Of a stretch of 19,407 nt of DNA, positions 6,401 to 15,188 are shown piece by piece. The number at the start of each line of letters is the position of its first letter. The first letter of the stretch is position 1. Source of the stretch: Frondihabitans sp. (GTDB lineage: Bacteria; Actinomycetota; Actinomycetes; Actinomycetales; Microbacteriaceae). The stretch lies in NCBI GenBank assembly GCA_025464735.1, contig JAODMX010000392.1:1-19407 (forward strand), written 5' to 3'. The translations under genes were made by a program, and so were the position numbers. The notes under the pieces were generated by a model. The model did no database searches. It saw nothing but the letters and a program-made list of their open reading frames with translations, and was not told the DNA's origin.

Positions 6401-9018
6401 GTCGCGCTCCCAGGTTTCGAATCGATGGAGCCGGAGTCAACGTGCGCGGAGCCGCCGGAGTCACCGGCATCGGACCCGCCAGCCCTAGACCCGCTGGCCC
6501 CAGAGCCGCCAGCCGCAGGCTCGCCGGCCCCCGGGGTGACCGGTGACCAAGCGGCGGGCAGCGAGACCACCATGGTGAGGCCGCCTCCCGGGGTGTCGTC
6601 GGCCTCGAGGGTTCCGCCCATACCCTCGGTAAACCCCTTCGAGAGGGCGAGGCCGAGGCCGAGGCCGGTCGTGTTGTCGGTGTCGCCGAGCCGCTGGAAG
6701 GGCACAAACACTTCGTCTCGGCGTTCGGCCGCGATGCCGGGTCCGTGGTCGGCGACGCGGATTTCGATGGTACCGGCGAAGAGGCTCGCGGAGATTCGGA
6801 CCCGGGTGCCGCGCGGCGTGTGCCGGACGCCGTTGTCGAGCAGGTTGACGACCACGCGCTGGAGGAGCACTGCGTCGGCGATCACCGGAGGCAGGTCGTC
6901 ACCGATGCCCAGTTCGACCTCGTCGGGGCCGAGGCCAAGCTCGTCGAGGGAGCCGAGGATGACGTCGTCGACGTCGATGTGGTCGAGCGACACGGCGAGC
7001 ACACCCGCTTGGACGCGGCTGACGTCGAGGAGGTTGGTGACGAGCGTGGCGAGCGAGTCGAGGCTCTCCTGGGCGGTCGCGAGCAGTTCGTCGCGGTCTT
7101 CGGTCGACCAGACGACGCTGGTCGAGCGCAGCCCGCTGACGGCGGCCGTCGCCGCGGCGAGGGGTCGGCGGAGGTCGTGGCCGACCGCGGCGAGAAGGGC
7201 CGAGCGCATCTGGTCGGCGGCGGCCAGGGGCGCTACCTCTTCGGCCGTCCGGCTGAGGGCGTTGTGTTCGAGAGCCGCGTCGACCTGAACGGCGATGACA
7301 TTCAGGAGGCGCCGCTCGGAGACCTCGAGATCGGGCCCGGAGAGTTCGAGGGTGCCGTGCTCGCCGGCCGGAACACGCGTGACGCGGTCACTGGGTTCGG
7401 GCGAGCCGGTGGAGCTGATCACTTCGTCGCCGTCGAGTACGCGCACGCTCGAGAGGCGGAACACTTCGCGGGTGCGGGTGATGAGAGCCTGCAGGGCGTC
7501 CTGCCCGCGAAGCACGCTCCCGGCGATGGTCGCCAGCAGCTCGGACTCGGCCAGGGCGCGAGCGGCCGACCGCGATCGCCTGGCCGCCTGGTCGACCACG
7601 TAGCTGACGAGGAGGCCGTTGACGACGTAGAGGCCCAGCGCCAGCAGGTGCAGGGGGCGGGCGATCGTGACGCTGTGAATGGGGTCGACGAAGAAGAAGT
7701 CGAGGGTGAACCCGGAGAGGACGGCCGCGATGAGCGCCGGCCAGATGCCGCCGACGAGGGCCACGATGACGACGATGAGCTGGTAGACGAGAACGTCGCT
7801 GGTCAGCGACTCCTCGCTGCGGAATGACGTGAGCAGCCACGTGACGAGGGGGCCCAGCGCGATGGTGAGCGCAAGGCCGACGATGCGTCGCTTGAGCGTG
7901 AGAGCTCCGCCGGCGCGGGGGAGCGTGAAGTGGCCCCCGGCGTTCGAGTGAGTGACGATGTGCACGTCGATCAGGCCGGATTCGCGGATGACGGTAGCGC
8001 CGATGCCGGGGCCGGTCAGAGCCGCCGAGATGCGGCTTCGCCGGCTGACGCCGATCACGAGCTGGGTGGCGTTCATGGCCTTGGCGAAGTCGACGAGCGC
8101 GTGAGGAACGTCGTCGCCCAGCACCTGGTGATAGCTGCCGCCAAGTTTCTCGGCCAGGGTGCGCTGCGCGGCGAGGGCACCCGGGTGGCTGTCGGCGAGG
8201 CCGTCCTGGCGACTGATGTGCACGGCGATGAGCTCGCCCCCGGACGACCGAGCGGCGATCCGGGCACCGCGGCGGATGAGAGTTTCTCCCTCGGGACCGC
8301 CGGTCAGTGCAACGACGACGCGCTCTCGCGCCTCCCATTTGCTGTCGATGCCGTGCTCGGCGCGGTAGGCCTTGAGTGCTGCCTCGACCTCGTCGGCCAG
8401 CCAGAGGAGTGCCAGCTCGCGGAGAGCGGTGAGATTGCCGAGCCGGAAGTAGTTCGACAGCGCGGCGTCGATTCGGGCGGCGGGGTACACGTTGCCCTCG
8501 GCGAGCCGGTCGCGAAGCGCTTGCGGAGCGAGGTCAACGACCTCGATCTGGTCGGCTCCCCGCAGCACCGCGTCGGGGATCGTCTCTCGCTGCGGGGCCC
8601 CGGTGATCTGCTCGACGACGTCGGTTAGCGACTCGATGTGCTGCACGTTGACCGTCGACACGACGTCGATGCCTGCCTCCAGCAGCGCGTCGACGTCTTG
8701 CCAGCGTTTCTCGTGCGCGCTGCCGGGGGCGTTGGTGTGGGCGAGCTCGTCCACGAGGGCGATGTCGGGCTTCCGCGCCAGCACCCCGTCGAGGTCCATC
8801 TCGGTGAGCTCGACGCCTCGATGGACGGTCGTCGTTCGTGGCACGATCTCGAGCCCCTGGACCATTGCGGCCGTCGCCTCGCGACCGTGCGTCTCGACGA
8901 GGGCCACGACGACGTCGCGACCCTCGAGAGCGAGTCGCGCGCCCTCCTCGAGCATGGTGTAGGTCTTGCCCACGCCGGGGGCGGCGCCGAGCAGAACGCG
9001 GAGCCGCCCTCGTTTCAT
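6397..9018 (-). CDS. kdpD: KdpD, K+/osmosensing histidine kinase
   Basis: 873 residues, normal for the family. Residues 1-210 are the KdpD domain with Walker A GAAPGVGKT (11-19), Walker B-like IALVDELAHTNAPG and WQDVDALLEAGIDV. A USP-like domain spans about 230-355. The membrane region at about 378-476 has the usual closely packed helices, followed by a GAF-like segment. HisKA carries His614 in AAVGHDLRRPL. The HATPase domain has Asn725/Asn729 in VNLLDNG, Asp757 in ADHGPGIA and the TGLGLGLAL G2 box. After PAAWSPVTPG the protein ends in a Gly/Ser/Ala/Asp-rich tail of about 45 residues not expected in KdpD. It phosphorylates and dephosphorylates KdpE. It lies 21 bases downstream of kdpC and overlaps kdpE by 4 bp. 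Confidence 0.95.
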   Translation of the reverse strand: MKRGRLRVLLGAAPGVGKTYTMLEEGARLALEGRDVVVALVETHGREATAAMVQGLEIVPRTTTVHRGVELTEMDLDGVLARKPDIALVDELAHTNAPGSAHEKRWQDVDALLEAGIDVVSTVNVQHIESLTDVVEQITGAPQRETIPDAVLRGADQIEVVDLAPQALRDRLAEGNVYPAARIDAALSNYFRLGNLTALRELALLWLADEVEAALKAYRAEHGIDSKWEARERVVVALTGGPEGETLIRRGARIAARSSGGELIAVHISRQDGLADSHPGALAAQRTLAEKLGGSYHQVLGDDVPHALVDFAKAMNATQLVIGVSRRSRISAALTGPGIGATVIRESGLIDVHIVTHSNAGGHFTLPRAGGALTLKRRIVGLALTIALGPLVTWLLTSFRSEESLTSDVLVYQLIVVIVALVGGIWPALIAAVLSGFTLDFFFVDPIHSVTIARPLHLLALGLYVVNGLLVSYVVDQAARRSRSAARALAESELLATIAGSVLRGQDALQALITRTREVFRLSSVRVLDGDEVISSTGSPEPSDRVTRVPAGEHGTLELSGPDLEVSERRLLNVIAVQVDAALEHNALSRTAEEVAPLAAADQMRSALLAAVGHDLRRPLAAATAAVSGLRSTSVVWSTEDRDELLATAQESLDSLATLVTNLLDVSRVQAGVLAVSLDHIDVDDVILGSLDELGLGPDEVELGIGDDLPPVIADAVLLQRVVVNLLDNGVRHTPRGTRVRISASLFAGTIEIRVADHGPGIAAERRDEVFVPFQRLGDTDNTTGLGLGLALSKGFTEGMGGTLEADDTPGGGLTMVVSLPAAWSPVTPGAGEPAAGGSGASGSRAGGSDAGDSGGSAHVDSGSIDSKPGSAT

Positions 9019-9039
9019 GGTGTTGCCAGCCCTTCTTCG

Positions 9040-9645
9040 CTATGCCTTGAGTTGTGCGAGAGCGATGTTGAGCTCCAGCACGTTGACCGTCTTCTCACCA
9101 AGGTAACCGGCATCGCGGTTCTGGATCATGGACTCGACCAGCTTGTGGACAACTGCCACCGGAAGCTGGCGGACCCGCGCGATGCGGTCGACCTGCAGGA
9201 GGGCGTAGGCCGGGCTGATGTGGGGATCGAGTCCGGATCCTGAGGCGGTCACCGCATCGGCCGGAATGCTCGAGGGTGAGACCCCGTCCGACTTCGCAAT
9301 CGCGGCCTTTCGCTCCTTGACGGCGGTGATCAGGGCCTTGTTCTCGGGGCCGTAGTTGCTGGCGCTCGATGCAGTGGCGTCGTAACCGGTGCCGGCGGCG
9401 GACGGCCGCGACTGGAACCACTCGGGGAGAGCGTTCCCCTTCTTGTCGGTGAACGACTGACCGATGAGTGCGGATCCGACGGTCTTGCCGTCGACCTTCA
9501 CGACCGAGCCGTTCGCCTGGGCGGGCGCGGCCAGTTGGCCGATGCCGGTGATCAGTGCTGTGTAGGCGACGCCGAGCACGACGGTGAAGACCAGCATCGC
9601 GCGGATCGCCACCCAGTACTGGCGGGCGAGTGTGCGTGTGTTCAT
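9040..9645 (-). CDS. kdpC: KdpC, accessory subunit of the K+-transporting ATPase
   Basis: 201 residues with one N-terminal membrane helix (about 11-35) and a soluble extracytoplasmic domain. Family motifs are visible: VGSALIGQSF, WFQSRPSA, SNYGPENKALI, the diagnostic SGSGLDPHISPAYALLQVDRIA and the C-terminal VLELNIALAQL. KdpC stabilises the KdpFABC complex and supports high-affinity pumping. The ATG at 9645 has a strong AAGGAAG ribosome-binding site and lies 24 bases after the kdpB stop. Confidence 0.95.
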   Translation of the reverse strand: MNTRTLARQYWVAIRAMLVFTVVLGVAYTALITGIGQLAAPAQANGSVVKVDGKTVGSALIGQSFTDKKGNALPEWFQSRPSAAGTGYDATASSASNYGPENKALITAVKERKAAIAKSDGVSPSSIPADAVTASGSGLDPHISPAYALLQVDRIARVRQLPVAVVHKLVESMIQNRDAGYLGEKTVNVLELNIALAQLKA

Positions 9646-9669
9646 GATTCTTCCTTTCCAGTACAGGGG

Positions 9670-11820
9670 CTAGAAGCCCGGGATGAGGCTGACGATGAGG
9701 TCGATGATCTTGATGCCGATGAACGGGGCGATGATGCCTCCGACGCCGTAGATCAGTATGTTGCGTTTCTGGATCGCGGAGGCCGAGGCGGCGCGGTACT
9801 TCACCCCGCGGAGGGACAGCGGAATCAGGATCACGATGATGACCGCGTTGAAGATGATCGCCGAGAGGATGGCCGAGGCGGGCGAGTGCAGCTGCATGAT
9901 GTTCAGCACCTCGAGCCCCGGGAAGATCCCGGCGAACATGGCGGGGATGATCGCGAAGTACTTCGCCACGTCGTTCGCAATGGAGAACGTCGTGAGGGCA
10001 CCGCGCGTGATCAGCAACTGCTTGCCGATGCGGACGATGTCGATCAGCTTGGTCGGGTCGGAGTCGAGGTCGTCCATGTTGCCGGCCTCCTTCGCGGCCG
10101 ACGTTCCGGTGTTCATCGCGACGCCGACGTCCGCCTGGGCGAGCGCCGGGGCGTCGTTCGTGCCGTCACCGGTCATCGCGACGAGGTTTCCGCCCTCCTG
10201 CTCCTTGCGGATCAGCGCGAGCTTGTCCTCGGGGGTGGCCTCGGCCAGGAAGTCGTCGACGCCGGCCTCGTGGGCAATCGCGTTCGCGGTGAGGGGGTTG
10301 TCGCCCGTGATCATGACGGTGCGGATGCCCATCAGCCGAAGCTCGGCGAACCGCTCCTTCAGGCCCGTCTTGACGATGTCCTTGAGGTAGACGACCCCCA
10401 GGATCCGGCCCTCCCCCGAAGCCGACTTGGTCGCGACGACGAGGGGCGTGCCTCCCGCGTTCGAGATAGTGGAGACGGCGTCGTCGAGGTCGGCGCGCTC
10501 GCGGCCATCGATCGTGCGGTTTTCCTCGATCCAGGCGATGACGGACTGGCTGGCGCCCTTGCGGACGGTTGAGCCATCAGGAAAATCGACTCCACTCATC
10601 CGGGTCTGGGCGGTGAACGGCACGATCTCGCCTGGCCGTGCGTCAGAACTCCTGAATCCGCGACTCTCGGCCAGGTCGACGATCGACTTGCCCTCGGGCG
10701 TCGGGTCGCTCAGCGACGATGTTGCCGCCGCTGTCATCAACTCGGTGACGGTGATCCCGGTCAAGGGGGTGAACTCCGCCGCCTGACGGTTTCCGTAGGT
10801 GATGGTTCCGGTCTTGTCGAGAAGCAACGTCGTCACGTCGCCGGCCGCTTCGACTGCGCGACCGGACATGGCGAGCACATTGCGCTGCACCAGGCGGTCC
10901 ATTCCGGCGATGCCGATGGCAGAGAGGAGCGCACCGATGGTGGTCGGAATGAGGCAGACCAGCAGGGCGATGAGCACCGGCACGCTGACCGCGGCATTCG
11001 AGTAGGCGGCGATCGGGTCAAGGATCAGCACCACGACGACGAAGATGATCGACAGGCTGGCGAGCAGGATGTTCAGGGCGATCTCGTTCGGCGTCTTCTG
11101 ACGCGAGGCCCCTTCGACCAGCTTGATCATCCGGTCGACGAAGGTCTCGCCGGGCTTCGACGTGATGGTGACGACGATGCGGTCCGACAGCACACGGGTG
11201 CCGCCGGTGACGGCCGAGCGGTCGCCGCCCGACTCGCGGATGACGGGGGCGGACTCGCCGGTGATGGCCGACTCGTCGACCGAGGCGATGCCCCAGACGA
11301 TATCGCCGTCACCGGGGATCAGTTCGCCGGCCGTGATGACCACGGTGTCGCCGAGTTTGAGGTCCGCCGATGACACGACCGAGGTGGTCGCCCGCTCGGC
11401 GCCGGAGTCACCGGCAGCGTCGTAGTGATCGACGAGCGTCGCCGAGGTCGAGGTGCGCGTCTTCCTGAGACTCTCGGCCTGCGCCTTGCCGCGGCCTTCG
11501 GCCACCGACTCCGCGAGGTTCGCGAAGACGACCGTCAGCCAGAGCCAGATTGCGATGGCCCAGGTGAAGGATCCGGGGACGGCCGATCCACCGGACGTGC
11601 CAGGGCCGCCTGTGAACGGTTCGGCGATCGCGAGCACCGTCGTGTAAGCGGCACCGATCTCGACGATGAACATGACGGGGTTGTGCCACATGTCGCGAGG
11701 GTTGAGCTTCTTGAAAGCCCCGGGCAGCGCTTCCAGAAGCTGGGGGCCGGAGAAGGCGCCCTTCTTCTGTTCCTTGGGTGCAGGATCCTGCGCCCGTGAG
11801 GTTTCAGTGATGGTGGACAT
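9670..11820 (-). CDS. kdpB: KdpB, catalytic P-type ATPase subunit
   Basis: 716 residues, full length. The A-domain has TGES at 187-190; the Ser corresponds to the inhibitory phosphorylation site known in E. coli KdpB. The phosphorylated Asp335 lies in DKTGT. The N-domain carries KGAS near 421, and the hinge has [14 protein letters not shown] and [10 protein letters not shown] (551-560). The ion-path proline motif is [11 protein letters not shown]. The N-terminus to about residue 40 is a cytoplasmic extension. KdpB hydrolyses ATP to drive K+ taken in by KdpA. It starts at ATG 11820, three bases after the kdpA stop. Confidence 0.96.
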   Translation of the reverse strand: MSTITETSRAQDPAPKEQKKGAFSGPQLLEALPGAFKKLNPRDMWHNPVMFIVEIGAAYTTVLAIAEPFTGGPGTSGGSAVPGSFTWAIAIWLWLTVVFANLAESVAEGRGKAQAESLRKTRTSTSATLVDHYDAAGDSGAERATTSVVSSADLKLGDTVVITAGELIPGDGDIVWGIASVDESAITGESAPVIRESGGDRSAVTGGTRVLSDRIVVTITSKPGETFVDRMIKLVEGASRQKTPNEIALNILLASLSIIFVVVVLILDPIAAYSNAAVSVPVLIALLVCLIPTTIGALLSAIGIAGMDRLVQRNVLAMSGRAVEAAGDVTTLLLDKTGTITYGNRQAAEFTPLTGITVTELMTAAATSSLSDPTPEGKSIVDLAESRGFRSSDARPGEIVPFTAQTRMSGVDFPDGSTVRKGASQSVIAWIEENRTIDGRERADLDDAVSTISNAGGTPLVVATKSASGEGRILGVVYLKDIVKTGLKERFAELRLMGIRTVMITGDNPLTANAIAHEAGVDDFLAEATPEDKLALIRKEQEGGNLVAMTGDGTNDAPALAQADVGVAMNTGTSAAKEAGNMDDLDSDPTKLIDIVRIGKQLLITRGALTTFSIANDVAKYFAIIPAMFAGIFPGLEVLNIMQLHSPASAILSAIIFNAVIIVILIPLSLRGVKYRAASASAIQKRNILIYGVGGIIAPFIGIKIIDLIVSLIPGF

Positions 11821-11823
11821 TGC

Positions 11824-13500
11824 TTATTTCAGCCCTTCGGCGAGCGGACCCAGTGCGAGCACGGGGAAGTAGGTGAGCGCGGTCACGATGACCGCGACGC
11901 CGATCAGGAGACCGACGAACTGCGGCCGGTGCGTGGGCAGGGTGCCCGCGGTGGCGGGGACCTTGTCCTGAGCGGCCAGGGATCCGGCGAGGGCCAGCAC
12001 GAAGACGATCGGCAGGAATCGGCCGAGCAGCATGACGACGCCGAGTGCGGTGTTCATCCACGGGGTGTTGGCGGTGATACCGGCAAAGGCGGAACCGTTG
12101 TTGTTCGCCGCGGAGGTGAATGCGTAGAGCATCTCCGTGAAGCCGTGGATGCCGGGGTTCCAGATCGAGACCGTCTCGACGCTTTTCACAACGCCGGGGA
12201 TCGCGAAGCTGAGCGCGGTACCCGCGAGAGCGAGCGTCGGCGTGATCAGGATGTAGATCGAGGCGAGCTTGATCTCGCGCGGTCCGATCTTCTTGCCGAG
12301 GTACTCCGGTGTGCGACCGACGAGCAGCCCCGCGATGAAGACCGTGATGACGGCGAGGATCAGCATGCCGTAGAGGCCGGATCCGCCGCCACCCGGGGCG
12401 ATCTCGCCCAGCATCATGTTGATCAGGGCCATCATTCCGCCGAGCGACGTGAACGAGTCGTGGGCGGAGTTGATGGCGCCGGTCGAGGTCAGGGTCGTGC
12501 TGGTCGCGAAGAGGGTGGACGACCAGATGCCGAAGCGATCCTCCTTGCCTTCCATCGAGGCGCCTGCGAGCTTGGTGGCCGTGCCGGCTCCGCTGAGCTC
12601 GAACCAGGTCATCGCGGCGAGCGAGGCGGCGAAGATCGATGCCATGACGGCCACGATCGCGTTGCCCTGGCGGGTGTCGCCGACCATCTTGCCGAAGGTG
12701 CGCGGCAGCGAGAACGGGATCATCAGCATCAGGACGATCTCGAAGAGGTTCGTCCAGCCCGTCGGGTTCTCGAACGGGTGCGCCGAGTTGACGTTGTAGA
12801 AGCCGCCACCGTTGTTGCCGATCTCCTTGATGGCCTCCTGCGAGGCAACCGGGCCGCCTGGGATGCTGGCGGAGCCACCGGTGATCGTCGTGACGTGCTC
12901 GAAACCGTTGAAGTTCTGGATGACGCCACCGACGATCAGCACGACGGCCGCGACGATCGACAGGGGCAGCAGCAGACGCAGGACGCCTCGGGTCAGGTCG
13001 ACCCAGAAGTTGCCGACGGTGCCGGTGCGGACGCGGGCGAGGCCGCGGATCAGGGCGATGGCGACGGCGATGCCGACCGCGACCGAGACGAAGTTCTGCA
13101 CGACCAGACCGCCGAGCTGCACGGCGTAGCCCATGGTCACGTCGGGGGAGTACGACTGCCAGTCGGTGTTGGTCACGAACGAGGCCGCCGTGTTGAACGA
13201 CAGACCCTGAGGGATGGCGGGGAAGCCGAGCGAGTAGGGCAGGACTGCCTGGAGGCGCTGGATGACGTAGACGAAGAGGACGCCGACGGCCGAGAAGATG
13301 AGGACGCTGCGAAGGTACGCGCGCCAGGTCTGCTCGGAAGCGGAGTCGACACCGATGATGCGGTAGAAGCCGCGTTCGGCCCGCCAGTCTTTGGCAGACG
13401 TATAGATGTGGGCCATGTAATCGCCGAGGGGACGGTGGACGGCCACCAGGATCACGGCGAGGGTGAGGATCTGAAGCAGACCCGCGAGAGTGTCACTCAC
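11824..13500 (-). CDS. kdpA: KdpA, K+-binding channel-like subunit
   Basis: 558 residues with about ten membrane helices, the usual superfamily-of-K+-transporters fold. Selectivity-filter loops are visible: TNTDWQSY in the first repeat, GNNGGGFYN in the second, [10 protein letters not shown] in the third and AANNNGSAF in the fourth. KdpA selects K+ from the extracytoplasmic side and passes it to KdpB through an internal tunnel. The start is GTG at 13500, sharing one base with the kdpF stop (TAGTG); its ribosome-binding site GGAGAAG lies inside the kdpF coding end, so translation is coupled. Confidence 0.96.
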   Translation of the reverse strand: MSDTLAGLLQILTLAVILVAVHRPLGDYMAHIYTSAKDWRAERGFYRIIGVDSASEQTWRAYLRSVLIFSAVGVLFVYVIQRLQAVLPYSLGFPAIPQGLSFNTAASFVTNTDWQSYSPDVTMGYAVQLGGLVVQNFVSVAVGIAVAIALIRGLARVRTGTVGNFWVDLTRGVLRLLLPLSIVAAVVLIVGGVIQNFNGFEHVTTITGGSASIPGGPVASQEAIKEIGNNGGGFYNVNSAHPFENPTGWTNLFEIVLMLMIPFSLPRTFGKMVGDTRQGNAIVAVMASIFAASLAAMTWFELSGAGTATKLAGASMEGKEDRFGIWSSTLFATSTTLTSTGAINSAHDSFTSLGGMMALINMMLGEIAPGGGGSGLYGMLILAVITVFIAGLLVGRTPEYLGKKIGPREIKLASIYILITPTLALAGTALSFAIPGVVKSVETVSIWNPGIHGFTEMLYAFTSAANNNGSAFAGITANTPWMNTALGVVMLLGRFLPIVFVLALAGSLAAQDKVPATAGTLPTHRPQFVGLLIGVAVIVTALTYFPVLALGPLAEGLK

Positions 13501-13589
13501 TAGAACTTCTCCGGCTTCAGCAGGGCGTACAGAAGGTAGACGAGGCCGGCGAGCGCCAGGACGGCGCCGATCGCATCGAAGACGATCAC
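13500..13589 (-). CDS. kdpF: KdpF, small subunit of the K+-transporting ATPase
   Basis: A 29-residue single-helix peptide starting at GTG 13589: [15 protein letters not shown], then a hydrophobic stretch, ending YALLKPEKF. The Pro-Glu-Lys-Phe end is diagnostic of KdpF, which stabilises the complex in the membrane. A GGAG box lies a few bases before the GTG. The start overlaps the upstream peptide stop as GTGA, and the stop overlaps the kdpA start by one base. Confidence 0.88.
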   Translation of the reverse strand: MIVFDAIGAVLALAGLVYLLYALLKPEKF

Positions 13590-13669
13590 AGCTTCTCCAC
13601 CCCCGAGGCGATGAGGGCGATGACCGCGAATGAGGCGACCACCACCAGGATGTAGACGATGTCGAGCAC
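13586..13669 (-). CDS. 27-residue membrane peptide leading the kdp operon
   Basis: An ORF starting at GTG 13669 with a well-placed GGAG box (five bases before). It encodes [20 protein letters not shown] and ends ASGVEKL: one membrane helix with an Asp near the N-terminus and a Glu-Lys pair at the end. The stop overlaps the kdpF start as GTGA, exactly as kdpF overlaps kdpA. I do not assign a function. From memory, similar short ORFs precede kdpF in other Actinobacteria, so it may be an unrecognised pump subunit or a translation-coupling leader. Confidence 0.65.
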   Translation of the reverse strand: MLDIVYILVVVASFAVIALIASGVEKL

Positions 13670-13737
13670 GACGACTCCAGTTGTCAGAGCGGTCGGGATC
13701 TGGGATGGATCCCGGTGCCGGAGGGGCACAGCTCCTG

Positions 13738-13765
13738 AGTAGACACCTGTAGGGGCACTCCTAAC
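13738..13765 (-). promoter_or_regulatory. Candidate kdp promoter
   Basis: On the minus strand TCTACT (13743-13738) is a plausible -10. Sixteen bases upstream is GTTAGG (13765-13760), a poor -35 that is itself the proximal operator unit. A weak -35 covered by an activator site fits a KdpE-dependent promoter. The leader would be about 65 bases with two short inverted repeats (GTGCC/GGCAC and CGGGAT/ATCCCG). Confidence 0.4.
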
Positions 13766-13819
13766 GGGCTCCCTACGACATCCATACGGGCGCCGACGGA
13801 TCCCTAACGGTTCCCTAAC
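13755..13819 (-). promoter_or_regulatory. Phased 11-bp repeat operator of the kdp operon (probable KdpE sites)
   Basis: Read on the minus strand, units start at 13819 GTTAGGGAACC, 13808 GTTAGGGATCC, 13797 GTCGGCGCCC (10 bp, degenerate), 13787 GTATGGATGTC, 13776 GTAGGGAGCCC and 13765 GTTAGGAGTGC. The consensus is GTTAGGGA at one-turn spacing, the form bound by tandem OmpR-family dimers. Position upstream of kdp makes KdpE the obvious candidate. Another regulator of the family is possible. Confidence 0.6.
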
Positions 13820-13860
13820 GCGGGGCCCGTTTCGCGGGTCGCAGGGCGTTGCCGGGCACG

Positions 13861-13899
13861 GCGAAGACCCGCCCGCGAGGTGCGCGGACGGGCCTTCGC
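13861..13899. repeat. Strong hairpin in the kdp / VIT1 divergent region
   Basis: Arms GCGAAGACCCGCCCGCG and CGCGGACGGGCCTTCGC pair with two mismatches (wobble-type on one strand) around AGGTG. The shape recalls G+C-rich terminators, but there is no T run and no gene ending here, so the function is open. It sits between the kdp operator (13819) and the VIT1 gene start; I see no coding gene in 13670-14021. Confidence 0.4.
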
Positions 13900-14021
13900 A
13901 GGTGCGGTCGGGTTACTCCGACAGGGGGTGCCTTTAGCCGGGTCTGCCGATGTAGTTCCTCGATGTGGCCCGCCGCCGCCGCCCGTCGGATACCCTTTTC
14001 GAGTCCCGATCAGGAGCCTCG

Positions 14022-15161
14022 ATGACCGACACGCTTTCGCCTCGCGAACCCACTGCCGCCGACCTTCGTCGCTGGCGCCGCTACCTTGCCGACGAGAAGG
14101 CCGAGGGTGCCGTCTATCGCGACCTTGCTGCCCGACGCGAGGGCGAGGAGCGTGACATCCTGTTGGCACTCGCCGACGCAGAAGGCCGCCACGAGCAGCA
14201 CTGGCGTGACCTGCTGGGGGAGCGGGTCGGGCGACCGGTCGGAACAGACGTTCGCACCAGGATCCTGGGCCTCCTGGCTCGTTGGTTCGGCTCGATCTTC
14301 GTGCTGGCCCTGGTGCAGAGTGCCGAGGGGCGCTCGCCGTACGCCACCGACGCCGACGCGACCGAGGCGATGGCGGCGGACGAACGCATCCACGGCGAGG
14401 TCGTGCGGGGGCTCGCCGAGCGCGGCAGGTCGCGGTTGTCCGGGACCTTCCGTGCGGCGGTGTTCGGTGCCAACGACGGCCTCGTTTCGAACCTCGCGCT
14501 GATCCTCGGTGTGAGCGCGAGCGGCGTCTCGCACGCGGTTGTGCTGGTCACCGGGCTGTCCGGGCTCCTGGCGGGAGCGCTCTCGATGGGAGCCGGCGAG
14601 TACGTCTCTGTGACGTCGCAGCGCGAGCTGCTGGCGGCATCGGCACCGGATCCGAATGCGCGTCAAGTGCTACCCGACCTCGACGTCGACGCCAACGAGC
14701 TCGAGCTCGTCTACCGGGCACGGGGAATGGAGCACGAGGCTGCCGCCGAACACGCGCGGGAGGTCCTCTCAGCGCTGCAGGTTCGAACCGGCCCGGCACC
14801 GTTGCCGACCCCCGCCTCCGTTGAAGCAGCGTCGGGTGTGCTCGAAGCGCCGACCGCCAGCGTGACGGCTTCAGACGAGCACGAGGCCGTCGGAAGCGGA
14901 CTCGGTGCCGCGATCTCGAGCTTCTGCTTCTTCGCTTCCGGTGCGATCGTGCCGCTGATCCCGATCTTCTTCGGGGCGACGGGCCTGACCGTCGTGATCG
15001 TCGCCGCGATCCTCGTCGGGCTCGCGCTCGTCGGCACGGGCGCGGTGGCAGGCCTGCTCTCGGGCACGTCGCCGCTGCGCGGGGCGCTGCGACAGCTCGC
15101 CATCGGCTACGGCGCCGCCGCGGTCACGTACGCGCTCGGCCTGCTGTTCGAGTCGCGCTAG
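14022..15161 (+). CDS. Ferritin-like / VIT1 fusion, probable MbfA-type iron exporter
   Basis: 379 residues from ATG 14022, which has AGGAG five bases before; an upstream in-frame start at 13965 has no such site. Residues about 12-135 form a four-helix rubrerythrin-like domain with ligand-like residues Glu28, Glu54-x2-His57, Glu102 and Glu121-x2-His124. From about 141 it is a VIT1/CCC1 transporter: FGANDGLVSNLALILGVSA, GALSMGAGEYVSVTSQREL, then three more helices and a short C-terminus. Fusions of this kind (MbfA of rhizobia) bind iron through the ferritin-like domain, export it and protect against peroxide. Iron export is inferred from the family. It is divergent from kdp and convergent with the PAP2 gene (27-base gap). 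Confidence 0.82.
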   Translation: MTDTLSPREPTAADLRRWRRYLADEKAEGAVYRDLAARREGEERDILLALADAEGRHEQHWRDLLGERVGRPVGTDVRTRILGLLARWFGSIFVLALVQSAEGRSPYATDADATEAMAADERIHGEVVRGLAERGRSRLSGTFRAAVFGANDGLVSNLALILGVSASGVSHAVVLVTGLSGLLAGALSMGAGEYVSVTSQRELLAASAPDPNARQVLPDLDVDANELELVYRARGMEHEAAAEHAREVLSALQVRTGPAPLPTPASVEAASGVLEAPTASVTASDEHEAVGSGLGAAISSFCFFASGAIVPLIPIFFGATGLTVVIVAAILVGLALVGTGAVAGLLSGTSPLRGALRQLAIGYGAAAVTYALGLLFESR

Positions 15162-15188
15162 CTCGGTCGCTCGCTGGCTCGCGCCGCG

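Noticed and set aside
6745..7827. Long plus-strand ORF opposite kdpD (and others at 6233, 8638 and 9535)
   Set aside because: Low-complexity antisense shadows of kdp genes without any domain.
11929..13503. A 524-residue ORF on the plus strand opposite kdpA
   Set aside because: Strongly Arg/Asp/Gly/Glu biased mirror of a high-G+C gene; kdpA on the other strand is certain.
13670..13754. Possible c-di-AMP (ydaO) riboswitch in the kdp leader
   Set aside because: The predicted leader is only about 65 bases with two short stems; too short and lacking the conserved core.
13804..14169. 121-residue minus-strand ORF over the VIT1 start
   Set aside because: Arg/Pro-rich composition, overlaps the VIT1 start region and the kdp operator; no ribosome-binding site or family likeness.
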